Shown here one piece after another: positions 26,513 through 36,464 of a stretch of 64,000 nucleotides of DNA (the first letter of the stretch is position 1; every line of letters begins with the position of its first letter). The notes under the pieces are model-generated. The model was not told where the DNA came from and ran no database searches. It saw only the letters and a program-made list of their open reading frames with translations. The stretch covers positions 5,456,001 through 5,520,000 of the forward strand of contig NC_039481.1 in the NCBI RefSeq assembly GCF_003590095.1, in the 5' to 3' direction. A program made the position numbers and the translations under genes. The DNA comes from Trichoplusia ni (lineage: Eukaryota > Arthropoda > Insecta > Lepidoptera > Noctuidae).

Positions 26513-26536
26513 ATGACGCGGCGCCCGCCACCATGA
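26513..26536 (+). promoter_or_regulatory. 7-codon upstream ORF overlapping the start codon (ATGA)
   Basis: An ATG at 26,513 opens a seven-codon frame (MTRRPPP) whose TGA at 26,534-26,536 overlaps the tetraspanin ATG at 26,533 in the arrangement ATGA. The uORF start has a weaker context (GCGCCATGA) than the main start (GCCACCATG). Such overlap favours leaky scanning or termination-reinitiation and may set a low translation level. Confidence 0.5.
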
Positions 26537-27636
26537 CGCTGCCGCCGCCCGCGCGCCCCGCGCACCCCGCCGCGCATCGCGCAATGCGCTATTACCGCAT
26601 CTGGATCTACGCGTGCAACGGCGCGCTGTTGCTTGGGGCGCTTGCATTCTGCGCGGCAGCGGGTCGCGCACTCTCCGACTACCGCCGAGCATTGGTGCCC
26701 GGGCTAGGCGTCGCACAGCCCGGCTTTCTCTACGGCTACGCGGCCCTACCAGCGCAGGCGGGGTTACTGCAGCTACTCGGCTGCCTTGCTGCGCTACGAC
26801 TCTCAGAGCGGATGCTCAACGCCTACTGGTTAGCGTTATTGGCACTGCTCGTCGGAGACGCAGCTATCGGCGTTTACTGGGCATTCCGCTTTGAGCGTGT
26901 TTGCCGCGAGCTTCGGCCACAGCTGAGACTTCGTCTCGCCAAGGATTACGACACGGACATTGACTTTTCACAAGCTTGGGATCGCCTACAAAGAGAGCAG
27001 CGCTGTTGCGGTGTAACAGGGCCGGCAGATTTTGCCGCTTTTAACAGAACTACACTTCCAGCGAGTTGTTGCCGTATACCGGCTCACACATCATCCGTCA
27101 CGCCCACTCTGCTGGCCGTCACTTCAGCAACGTCTCCTGCGCCATTCACTCCAGTACATTGTGCACCGCATACTGCTCCCTGCTCTGAGAGACTCCTCGT
27201 TTGGCTAAGACGAACTGCAGACGCTTTGTTCGTGTTAGGGTACTGCGTCATTGCGTTTTTAAAATTGTGCTTCCTCGGAATCCTCCGATACGAAATAAAG
27301 GAGATGATTCAGAAAATTAGAATATTACGGAGTGAGCTCGGAGCGGGAGAACTAATGGACGGTAGCCCGCTTCATGGCGGACCACTCTCACAAACAGTGA
27401 TTGTGAACGCTGTGAATGCAAACGGCGGCGTCCGAGCTCATGGAGGGAGCCCAGAACGCGCGGGAGAGCGCGAGGCTCTGCTCGGAAGGGCATCAGAGCC
27501 GTGTTCACGTCGGAGTATGCATGACGAACCTTTAGGTCCCAAAACAATAAACGGAAACAACAACTGCGAAATGCGAGAACTCGCTCGAGGAGACTACAGA
27601 CCCCTAGCGGCGGACAGTGCAGCAACTCGAATCTGA
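26533..27636 (+). CDS. tetraspanin
   Basis: This 367-residue four-span membrane protein is a scaffold of tetraspanin microdomains. Membrane segments lie near residues 24-44, 68-89, 96-116 and 229-251. The large extracellular loop (about 118-228) carries the diagnostic CCG (158-160), the PASCC pair (177-180), two further cysteines (210, 217) and an NRT glycosylation site (171). The ATG at 26,533 was chosen for its ideal context GCCACCATG; an alternative in-frame ATG at 26,584 would remove 17 residues. The exon begins at an acceptor at 26,465 and is otherwise intronless and GC-rich, unlike its surroundings. The cytoplasmic tail is unusually long (about 115 residues), with an acidic dileucine (EREALL, 312-317), a YRPL tyrosine motif and a C-terminal TRI resembling a PDZ ligand; these are motif matches, not proven signals. 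The subfamily is not assigned. See the readthrough extension that follows. Confidence 0.93.
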   Translation: MTLPPPARPAHPAAHRAMRYYRIWIYACNGALLLGALAFCAAAGRALSDYRRALVPGLGVAQPGFLYGYAALPAQAGLLQLLGCLAALRLSERMLNAYWLALLALLVGDAAIGVYWAFRFERVCRELRPQLRLRLAKDYDTDIDFSQAWDRLQREQRCCGVTGPADFAAFNRTTLPASCCRIPAHTSSVTPTLLAVTSATSPAPFTPVHCAPHTAPCSERLLVWLRRTADALFVLGYCVIAFLKLCFLGILRYEIKEMIQKIRILRSELGAGELMDGSPLHGGPLSQTVIVNAVNANGGVRAHGGSPERAGEREALLGRASEPCSRRSMHDEPLGPKTINGNNNCEMRELARGDYRPLAADSAATRI

Positions 27637-27807
27637 CTAAGATGTTACCTGGAGCGGCTGTTCGGGCGGCGATGGCGCTCGTTCCCGACTGCGGGCTGCG
27701 AGCTGGAGCCGCCGCTGGGCCGCGGGCCGCCGGCGTGCGTGCGCCGCGCCGGCGCGCGTGTGCGCCTCGACCACCGCCGACAAACCCGCTCCGAATTTGA
27801 ATTGTAA
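27637..27807 (+). CDS. predicted stop-readthrough extension of the tetraspanin (56 codons)
   Basis: The tetraspanin frame ends ATC TGA CTA AGA. UGA followed by CUA is the best-known context for programmed stop-codon readthrough in animals. The same frame then stays open for 56 codons to TAA at 27,805. The extension is Arg-rich with two clustered Cys-containing stretches and would end in SEFEL. Its GC content is far above that of the rest of the 3' region and drops soon after the TAA. A GC-rich block has few stops by chance, so openness alone is weak evidence; the TGA-CTA context is the stronger part. Readthrough would bury the TRI terminus. Confidence 0.5.
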   Translation, partial: LRCYLERLFGRRWRSFPTAGCELEPPLGRGPPACVRRAGARVRLDHRRQTRSEFEL

Positions 27808-30546
27808 GGCAGAGGGCCAAAGCGGCGCTCACGCGGCGTGCGCGACGCCCGCCATATCGCCGCCGTCAATTGCGAGTACCGATAGAGTCGGTAGAACTAA
27901 ACTATATGTTATGTTCATAGTGGTAGCCCTGTAAACTGTACCAGCGATGCAAATCAGTGTTAGCGTATTGTTATGAAAGGACGTTGTGAACAGTGAGACA
28001 TGAATATTATGAAAGTGCATCGAAGGATATTTGTGTAATTTAGACAAAGTGAAATCAATTTTCGAGCAAAGCTTGTGTTTAGTTCCTAAATTTGGCGATT
28101 AACTATTGGTTTCGTAGGTGCATAGGACACATATGGTTTAATTTACGGCCCTTAGACAAGTGGCAAGAGATACCAGAGGTGTCGTAAGCGTACAGCATGT
28201 GAGGAAATGCAGTCTCCAGATAGACCAACCTATAACGGAAGCATATGGCTACTAGGGGAGCGCAGTAAATCCATCCTACATATTATTGTATCTGTATACT
28301 CGAATACGATTTTAATATTTATAGCAGTAAATAACGGGAATCAACCAATATAAGATTAATTATGATGATTGTTTAGCCTTAAGACATAACAGTTTTTGAT
28401 TGTATACCAATAGATTTACGAAAATAATAATTATTGTATGTATTTTACAAATTTTCATGTCATTTTACTCATTGTCTTCAATTTAAAATTGTACGTTGTA
28501 ATTTGTTATAATGTTGTATTTGCCATAGTCCTTAATACCGACGACGCACTCTGGGGAGTGATGATTGTCTATGAGCATCGTATTTTAAGACAAGCAGAAT
28601 ATAAACACTTCGATATTAATATACTTATGTACTTTGTAAATTATTGACTTGTCCTTTAATATGATAGTTGTATCGACAAAATCACTTTCAAGACTGCTGG
28701 TATATTATATTAAAGGATATATTTTGTTATCCAATCCAACGTTTCTCTTGCACGAAACCTATTCGCCTAATTTTATTATTTTCCATAGGATATGTAAACA
28801 TTTCTATCATAGATTTCTTAGTTATTTATAAGTACCTCTATACCTGTTTAAAACTTGCACGGTTAGGATGCTTTCAAAATAGGTAATTGTCGCAACTCAA
28901 TATCGGGACACCGTGACTCTACAAATTGCGTGATTACACCTACATTTGTCTGCCACAGTTGCACCAATTCCCTACAGCGAAGGCTCCCTTTCGTTTCCAG
29001 TACATGCGTAGACTAGAGATATAATCTCAAAACAAACACAGCTTGGGTTCGCACAGCGTCCGCGTTCGCGTCACACGCTCGTTTGTTTTGACAGCTTCCC
29101 TTACATGGCTCGGACAGGACCGAGTCGCGACTATTGTCGCTCATTGTCTATTTATCTAGTTCCCATTATCATACCTAATGTTGTCGGTAAATGTAAATAA
29201 TAAACAAAATTTGTACATGTGTAGTATGCGAGTAATTGTGCATGGACAGATTGACAAAAATAGTACTGATATGAGCTTAAACGACGTAGTGCCTACAATT
29301 ATATGCTTGTAAACAGTATAAAGTGAACGACTACACTATTGATAACATTTATTTTATGGCAGAGGAATTTAAAATGTTTCGTACTACATTTGATCAATAT
29401 CTCGACAGAGTGCAGCCATCATTGCTAAACATATTAAGAGAACGCGCTATGAATCTAGACGGCGCATCTAAAATATAACAATATCTCATGGTGTAAGGAA
29501 TTAGGTAAAGTTTATTAATGGCTGTGTCAAATATAGGTGAGACCTATCCATGCCGTGTGTAGTACCGTGCCGCGCAGGCGAGCAGCCGCCCGAGGCGGGA
29601 GCCGCTGCTCGCCCACCTATCTACATTCACACATATTTGTACTTTACGAACTAACTTTATAGATATATTGTAATGACGAGTACGAAGTTATGTTCGCTTA
29701 GAGTAGGTATAATATTTTATGAATTTATGCAGAAACATAGTTTTTTAATATTGTTGTCACATGAATGTACCAATCTTATAAAAATTTGTACCTATATTCG
29801 GAAAGTTGAATAATTTGTAGCTAGGATCCAATCTAAATCCTGCATTTCTTCCAAAAAAACGGTTAAAATAACATGTGCCTTGGCTTGTAAATCGTATAAC
29901 TGATGTTATGTTTATTATAAATTATTGGATATAAAATAAATGGAACACGAACTCGTCTCTGATGTGCTGCCTACACCTTCCGACCTGTATATATGTGTCA
30001 CTACTTACTCTGTACATTCGTTTGTATCGACTATGTGTTGTTTGATCTCGAACACTTTACGGCTTTCTCAAAGTAATGTGTGTTAGTTTTTATTTTATTT
30101 TACACACTTCATTTCCAGTTCCAGTTAAAACTTGAAAACATCGGAATTTTTCTACAGTTAATAAATAAAAATTTAACATTACTCGCTGTAGAATAATTCT
30201 AAGCCAAAACAGCTCTGGAAACTGGACTAGCACTAATTTAATTGCTGTTTCTTTAACCTCAACTTTACTATTCACTGTTCCTTGCAAACTTCTTCAATAT
30301 AATACAGATGATTGTTAAACAGAGGCCACAGTACCTTGTGTACTTGTACAGTACTTGAGTGTGGTGTGAGGAATGCTCTGTGTCATCTCATTATCTAACT
30401 TATGGTACACTGTACGTAATCTTTTGAATTCTCTACTGTCACGATACTTTGAACGTTTTCCTTGTTAAGTGTGTTTCATTATAACAGTAGAGTTGTTACA
30501 ACTTTCCGAAGGTACGCACTAGGCGACTGAGAGCTAATATTATCAT
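27808..30546 (+). other. probable 3' untranslated region of the tetraspanin
   Basis: After a short GC-rich piece the sequence becomes AT-rich with no supportable gene. Possible polyadenylation signals occur at 29,935-29,940, and a clearer pair at 30,547-30,565. A nested hairpin at 29,577-29,613 is listed separately. The length of about 2.7 kb is long but acceptable. The assignment is by position only. Confidence 0.4.
29577..29613 (+). promoter_or_regulatory. nested GC hairpin in putative 3' UTR
   Basis: GGCGAGCAGC (29,577-29,586) pairs perfectly with GCTGCTCGCC (29,604-29,613). Inside the 17-base interval, CCGCC and GGCGG form a second stem around CGA. This GC island is isolated in AT-rich sequence, which points to a retained RNA structure or a small palindromic insertion. 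Confidence 0.45.
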
Positions 30547-30596
30547 AATAAATGCATTAAATAAAGAGTTTGTTAAAATGTTGTGGTTTTTTTAAT
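30547..30596 (+). terminator. polyadenylation signals for the tetraspanin transcript
   Basis: Two AATAAA hexamers (30,547-30,552 and 30,560-30,565) are followed by a GT-rich and T-rich tract (TGTTGTGGTTTTTTT), the standard arrangement of a 3' end. It lies only about 120 bases from a minus-strand AATAAA of the converging gene. Confidence 0.5.
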
Positions 30597-30707
30597 TTTT
30601 CCCATTTATACATATTCCTTATGTAAGTATACAGGTTGAGAATTTATAGATTCGATAATTGTAGAGGAAAATCAAAATTCAGCTACGAACCAAAATAAAG
30701 AGAAGTT

Positions 30708-30713
30708 TTTATT
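30708..30713 (-). terminator. possible minus-strand polyadenylation signal
   Basis: AATAAA on the minus strand, about 170 bases downstream of the last visible glycosidase exon. It would serve a transcript that retains the intron after 30,885 and ends in the three extra codons VSH plus TGA. The hexamer is common in AT-rich DNA, so this is weak. Confidence 0.25.
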
Positions 30714-30884
30714 ACATTTGTGAAGAATGCTACATTAAGTACGGAGTGCACTATCTTCGAAAAACTTCAGAAATTATGTAGAGTGCAAAAATAATAGTTT
30801 TAGCGATGCCATCAAACTTTTACGAAAAATAGAAAAGTTTAAAATCGCAGCAAGTTCAAAGCATGCAGGCAATCAGTGACTCAC

Positions 30885-31186
30885 CTGAACACGATCTTCT
30901 TTCAACCTGTAAGTGCGGTCGACGTTGGCGCCGCCAATCACCAGCACGTCGCCCTCGGCATTCTTGTCTCCGGAGAACAATGGGCCGTCATCATCTCCGC
31001 AGCGCGCCCCCGCGCGGCTTCTGCTCGAAGAGTGGAAATGTCGCACAGAACCGCCCGTACATTTCCCGACGCCCTTCGCAGACCCAATATTAAACGCATT
31101 CTCCAAATTGTCAACATTCTTCAGTTTTTTAAATTCAACGGCAATATCGGCGCCGACTTTCGCGTTGTTCTTTATGAGGGCGATGT
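30885..31186 (-). CDS. glycosidase exon 6 with PfkB start (residues 307-407)
   Basis: Acceptor CTCTCAG, donor GTTCAG|GTGAGT. It completes the glycosidase (NIALIKNNAKVGADIAVEF), continues through a Ser/Arg/Asp-rich linker, and begins a PfkB kinase (DVLVIGGANVDRTYRL). Reading through the donor gives VSH and a TGA. Plus-strand frames over the same bases are shadows. Confidence 0.85.
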
Positions 31187-34100
31187 CTGAGAGTCGTTAA
31201 AGAAAGAAATTGTGGCAATTAGCTTCACTACTATCATTTATAGACCGTTGGCGTTTCTACACATTTAATTTACGACAAAATTAAGCAGCAGCTAAAGTCT
31301 TATTAAGTATTTTAATGGGCTCGTAATTATTCCGCGAGGAGAGTAGCTTTTTGGGGTCATGAGTGAATTAATGTGTCGGGAGACACGATTCATTAATACA
31401 AAAGCGTTAGACTTGTTAAATCAATCAGCGGTTTTCGTAATAACTCCTTTGAATATTATACTACAAGAAAGACAAAACTAAAATTTAAAACGATATAGCT
31501 GCAACTGCTTATCTTTTTTCCAAATCGGTATTTAAGCCGAGAGATAAAAAGGATACTGGCATTGAGTGATGCCCCACTGGTGGCATTAGCGACTGCGGAC
31601 AGAATGAATGGCGTCACTTCTTTGCCAAAAATCCCTTTGTTTTCAGCTTCTTGCAGCGCTCCCGAAATTGCCTCCTCTATAATTTTCTCTGCACAGATAA
31701 CAGAAAAAAAATATAATTCTAAATGAAAAAGAAAGTCCTATTTGTTTTTCTACATGATAATAGAAGAATATTTTTATTTTCATAATCCATACAATAGAAA
31801 ACCTCGTTACCATTTTATATCAATCTTAAAACATATAAAACATTCGGCAGTGAAACTTGTCGCAGGATACATTAATTAATCATTTTTCAAGATCAACTTT
31901 CATTTGTTTTATTCACCGTCGACAAGGTAGGTATTTAAATTATTCCTTGTAAAGTTAGTTTTGCACACACTGGATTTAATTTAAGTAGGTTTAAAAGCGT
32001 TGTTAATGTGGGAAAGTGCATTCGACATTATATTTACACATACTCAAACATTTGCTGCTGAGTTGTTGGTATGTAGAAAATAAAACCTCATTTCACGTCT
32101 TACTTTTTTTTGAATCTTATTTTAAAAATAGATTTTATTATTCAGTGTGTAAACATAAATAATACCATAACATTATCCTGTTGATAAATAATGAATTAAT
32201 AAATAATCTGGAGTAATAAAATATTTACTTGCTTCGTAACTACGTGCTACGAATCGTAGCACTTCGAGACCAGTATTCTACGAAACTAACCGTCCATGGC
32301 GTATTTTTCTGGTATTGGCACAGCTACGACTGTGCCGGACGAGAGGCGTAGTGTGCGTGCAGCATGTAGCAAGCGTGCGGCTTGAGCGGCGTCAGCGACG
32401 CGGTGCGGCGCGCGGTGACCGGAGCGGCGAGTGTAAAACGCAGGGAATTCCGACGAGTCGCCGAACGCACACACACATACCCCTTGTGTTTCCTGACAAC
32501 ATATGTTTTTGGAATCGTTTGGTATGGCGGTCAAAAAGTCGTTTCATACATTCAAAATTAAAGGTTGTATTATGTGACGTACCTAATGTTTGTTTATTTG
32601 CTAAACTAACAAACATATTATGCTAAAAGTGAATTCAGGAGTCATGCCTATATTTTATAGTAGTGGATGAAAAATACAACATAATGCATTGTATTGCAAT
32701 ACTTCATGTGTTTACTGCACTCAAGGGAAATAATACTATGATTCGTAGTCATGACCATGAATACAATAACACGCAATTTCTTTGAACGTGAACAAAACTA
32801 CAGGCGTGTGCACTTCTGGAGCCAAATGCAATAAAATATTTAATGACACAATTGTGTATGGCGAGCGCGGTCTCTGGTGTAATCAGGCACTCTTTGAAGC
32901 CACATTCGGCATATACATGCATATTGAGCACACGATTGCAATATAAATATAGTACACCCTACCGCCTCGCTCAAAGCAGCTAAGTTACCCGCTTAGCGAC
33001 CGCCTTCCTCGGGCCATTCGCTAGACTTGTGCGGTAACCTAACGACCTGATACAGACTATGCTTTTCTTTTGCTACGATAACAGAAATAATTCTCACTTG
33101 AATTTACTTCGATCGCTATTATTTTTCTTGGTTCGATAAAGCGCTCTGGTAACACAATGTTCGCAAACGATAGTTAAGGGGACTGAAGACGAAGACACAA
33201 CAACATAATATATATTATGTTATTACGCTATCTCAGTTTAAAATCCTTGCTCCGCAATTTCATTTTCTCTTCTAAGAATCTAGTAAAAGCAACTTCAGAA
33301 ATAAACTAGCAGACAATTGGTAAGTTCGTTCTTCAAATAAAAGTATAAGTAGGAGCGACAATAAATAAAAAGTTTACCAAGTACTCGAGTGTACGTCCGA
33401 TGTCCAAAATGGATTTGACGCCGCTGCACACGACGAGGGTGTCGCTTCGTCCGAGCTCGTTCAGATCCGCGGAAATGTCCAATGTTTTCTCGCCGTGACG
33501 GTGCACACCACCTGCAAGTCAACTACGTCATCAATGTACTCTTTAATTACCATTTAAAACTATTTCAGTAGCTACCTACTTTTGTATGAACTTGAAACAT
33601 GAAAAGAACCCTGAAATAAAACAAACTGAAGTTTTAAAACAAGAATCAAAGAACAACTACTTAGTTTTTCTTTAGCTCAAGTTTCTTAAGTAAACTACGT
33701 AACATTCAAAAATATGTATTTATATAACTGAATTGTTGAAGTCGTTCAGTGGTTGGTAAAATTTTAATATTAATAAAACTTTTTAGTGTTACTCGTCGAT
33801 ATCGAAGGAAATGCTGGAAAGTCAAAATTACGTATATCTTCGAGTGTAATAAAATTTCGGGAAAGTATTTTGGCCGGAGCTAAGGGGAACGAAATTATTA
33901 CATCACTGGTTTTGAGTACCCACGGCCCAAGCCGACATAGTTTCGCTCAATGTATCTGTTATGCCGGCGTCGGCCGCCGCGAGCAGGTACGCTCTCATCC
34001 CGCGACTACTTACAAAACATGGCCCTCGTTTGGAACGTATGTTTTTTATACTCACGCTATTTAGTTAAGTGCTATTATAATGTACTAAGGAATATGCATA

Positions 34101-36464
34101 CATTTATACATTTATAAGAACACTTGCAATTCAAACGGATGTTTTAATTTTTGTTGCTACGAATGCGTGTTGTTACGGACTTTGGATTTTTTATTTATTT
34201 AATTTAAAAAAGTGTAATTAGGTCCAACGCGACGACACGTTGACAAATAATCTGATAAATTATGTGACATTCATGTTCATACCGCGATGTGGATGTAGGT
34301 TAAGCTTGAGAAAGTGCCCCTGATTCTTGATGATAAACTGTCTATATCACAATAAAAAAGCGTTAGCATACACATCTTGACATTATCGCTTCGCGCAGCC
34401 TACCCTGCGAAGTGTCGATACAGCGTAATCCTTTTGTATCTAACCTATCTTGTATTCACCAAATATTTGCCTGTTCCTCGTTCGTACTTTATCCTGACAG
34501 ACACTAATTCAAATCGCTGGAAACGGAATAAGACTAGTACAAACGATTATCTACAAGCCCAAACACTACAAATGCTTATCTAGAAGGTGATAAATCGCAC
34601 CGTTCCACGGAATTCGTTGTTAATTACATCGCCAGTTCGGCACGACTACGATGTGATGCGACTGGTCGTAATGAATGCCGGCAAAGCGCTGAATCCAAGC
34701 GTGATATCGTTGAAATTCATTTGTGAATTCACGAGTACAGTTAGCTGAAGTGTTTGCGGTGTTTTTATGATGATTGCTACTATTTGCTGCTCCGTGACTT
34801 AGCGTTAGCAAGAGAGTGGGGCAATTAAAAATATGTTTACACCCGTTCAACAACTCGTTATTTTCAGACGGTGAATAAAATAACGAAGCACACGGTGTGC
34901 GTCGCGTTTCATATGATTTCGAATCGTTTAATTAAGATCGTCGTTCCATGTAAATGATAGTCGTAAACAGGTTCATTAAGCGTTGATACCGTCGCGACGT
35001 GATGTGTTGTACGTTTAATACGATTTGCGTCATATTAAAGAGTTTCTGAGGTAGCTGCCGCGCTAATAAAGCCGGCAATTGTAGAAAGTTACAATTATTT
35101 GACACGAGCCGTATAATAAAGCTTTTCTATCTATATGAAGAAAAATAAAAATGTCCAAGCTATTTTTGTGCCAACTTAACAAAGATGGTTGAAAGAATAT
35201 GTATGGGTACTTATAATATACAAACCCAAGAAAGCGGCAGAAACTTGTCCGGGGATCGAATCGCGACACGTACCTAACCTAAACCATTCCGCTGTCCATG
35301 TTTGTAGCTATAAGCGACATCCACGCAGGTGTAGTTACGTCATAACGCTAGTAAATAGTAGTAGCTTATTAAACCCGTCATAAATATTTTTGCAATTTGT
35401 TGCAAGAAGGGGAAGTAACTACACTTGAATATGTATTGTATATTTAGTGACCCCAGTTTGTGTAATGGCCACTCGGTTCTGCAAACAAGTGCCAATATCT
35501 GTGCGGAGGCTGCACTTCTGAGCTTAAAGGATGCCGCTCATGCCTCCTAATGCGTTCGTAATGAAGCGTTTTATGTAATCCTGTAGGTTAGTGCTACATA
35601 CATTTAAATAGCTTAAGGAAATGATATTTCCTTACTTTTAATTTGAAAGGCCGTAGGTAGAAGTTAAGGTGTATTTTTTACTTAAATGATGATGAAATGA
35701 AATCGAATTAATTAATAACATAACAGACACAATTATTTAAAAGGTTCTAAAATGTTCGAAAATATTCAATGGCAAAGTTGTTAAAGTAAATTTCGGAATA
35801 TATTACCTATCCCACCAGTCACAAAGACAGGTATATCTGCGAGTTTCGCTGCGATGATGGTGCCGGCCACGGTGGTGGCCCCGTCTAGCTGAGCTGCCAT
35901 GATGGGCGCTAGATCCCGTCGAGATGCTTTCACCACTCCTTGAGCCTGAGCGAGGTACGACAACTGCTCATCCGAGAGGCCCACAGTCAGCTGACCTTTA
36001 AGAATTGCTACAGTAGCTGGTATCGCGCCCTGCGAAACATAATTAATCTCTTACAAAAAGAAGCATATGAAACTCTTTTTAAAACAAATAAATCTCGTAG
36101 CCATTTATTTAAGCAGACATGACGTGAAGTCTTCACTTTTTGTGCACTAAGCGCTACGCAAGGTCTACGAAACGTAGCATTAAAACAATATTTCAAATGT
36201 AGCTATTTATCAGAGCAAAAATATTTCGTAACTTACTCTATCTCTGATGATATTCTCGACTTGTTTCGCAGTTTCCAAATTTTGCGGATAAGGCATCCCA
36301 TGTGTGATAATTGTAGATTCGAGAGCGACTATCGGCAAGGCTTTTGACTTTGCATGGCGAATCTCTTCAGAAAAAACGAAAGGGGAAACTGCCGAGCTGT
36401 ACCCCCTTTGACAAAGTGCAATCATCCGTGATCCACTCGATACGTACTTGGCTAAGTACGCCAT
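30885..36464 (-). CDS. pseudouridine-5'-phosphate glycosidase, with start of fused PfkB kinase (six exons)
   Basis: The enzyme cleaves pseudouridine 5'-phosphate to uracil and ribose 5-phosphate. Exons join at 36464-36237, 36029-35807, 33511-33378, 32492-32291, 31688-31557 and 31186-30885, all with GT/AG borders and matching phases, giving 407 codons. The glycosidase fold is complete: ALESTIITHGMPYPQN (Glu49), GVVKASRRDLA (Lys110), DISADL (Asp162), VCSGVKSILD (Lys183, position of the ribose-binding lysine), and NIALIKNNA (Asn313-314). The N-terminus is Arg/Ser-rich up to about residue 25 and resembles a mitochondrial presequence. After a 45-residue linker the protein enters DVLVIGGANVDR, the first strand of a PfkB sugar kinase, as in bifunctional pseudouridine-metabolising proteins. 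The kinase is then cut at a donor, and I find no further exon before the converging tetraspanin. Confidence 0.9.
31557..31688 (-). CDS. glycosidase exon 5 (residues 263-306)
   Basis: Acceptor TGTGCAG, donor GCCA|GTATCC. It codes EKIIEEAISGALQEAENKGI, then GKEVTPFILSAVANATSG. The TPFIL and NATSG elements are conserved family landmarks. It is too short to stand out as an open frame. Confidence 0.9.
32291..32492 (-). CDS. glycosidase exon 4 (residues 196-262)
   Basis: Acceptor TTGTCAG, donor GACG|GTTAGT. It codes ETQGVCVCAFGDSSEFPAFY, then a variable Ala/Arg-rich stretch, and IPEKYAMD, matching the usual PsuG order. It is GC-rich compared with its introns. Confidence 0.92.
33202..33221. repeat. 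perfect 20-bp AT palindrome
   Basis: AACATAATATATATTATGTT is its own reverse complement. It lies in glycosidase intron 3. It could extrude a cruciform, but an AT-rich palindrome of this size may also be chance. Confidence 0.6.
33378..33511 (-). CDS. glycosidase exon 3 (residues 151-195)
   Basis: Acceptor TTGCAG, donor TTG|GTAAAC. It codes GGVHRHGEKTLDISADL and then VCSGVKSILDIGRTLEYL, which contains the lysine expected to form the covalent link with ribose in this family. A different reading frame is longer here and hides the exon. Confidence 0.92.
33512..35806 (-). other. intron 2 of the glycosidase gene
   Basis: About 2.3 kb, the largest visible intron. It holds a SINE-like piece near 35,195-35,345 and nothing else I can support; the frames at 33,786, 34,377 and 34,620 are not recognisable. 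Confidence 0.6.
35195..35345 (-). mobile_element. tRNA-derived SINE-like fragment
   Basis: Read on the minus strand, a box B-like CGATTCGATCCCCGG is present, with the AAACCC...CGGCAGAAACTTG phrase on its 3' side. The box A half is unclear, so this is an eroded copy. Confidence 0.4.
35807..36029 (-). CDS. glycosidase exon 2 (residues 77-151)
   Basis: It opens after TTTCGCAG with GAIPATVAIL and closes VTGGI plus one base at G|GTAATA. It holds the KASRRDLA motif and the TTVAGTI stretch of the glycosidase core. Confidence 0.92.
36237..36464 (-). CDS. glycosidase exon 1 (residues 1-76)
   Basis: The ATG at 36,464 sits nine bases after an acceptor-like TTTTTAG, so an untranslated exon may precede it. 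The exon ends GATAGA|GTAAGT, phase 0. It carries the N-terminal presequence-like segment and the ALES...HGMPYPQN active-site motif. Confidence 0.9.

Noticed and set aside
26462..26716. Minus-strand Arg/Ala-rich frame opposite the tetraspanin
   Set aside because: It is a mirror of the GC-rich tetraspanin coding exon; long antisense frames are expected there and it has no domain.
27317..27869. Long minus-strand frames across the tetraspanin 3' part
   Set aside because: Low-complexity Arg/Ala/Gly-rich products caused by high GC, with no splice or family evidence.
30863..31200. Several plus-strand frames over glycosidase exon 6
   Set aside because: Shadows of the minus-strand exon, which has correct splice phases and family motifs.
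32315..32626. 103-residue plus-strand frame
   Set aside because: Opposite strand of glycosidase exon 4; no family resemblance.
33295..33522. 75-residue minus-strand frame over glycosidase exon 3
   Set aside because: Wrong reading frame; the shorter frame bounded by splice sites gives the conserved ISADL and CSGVKSILD motifs.
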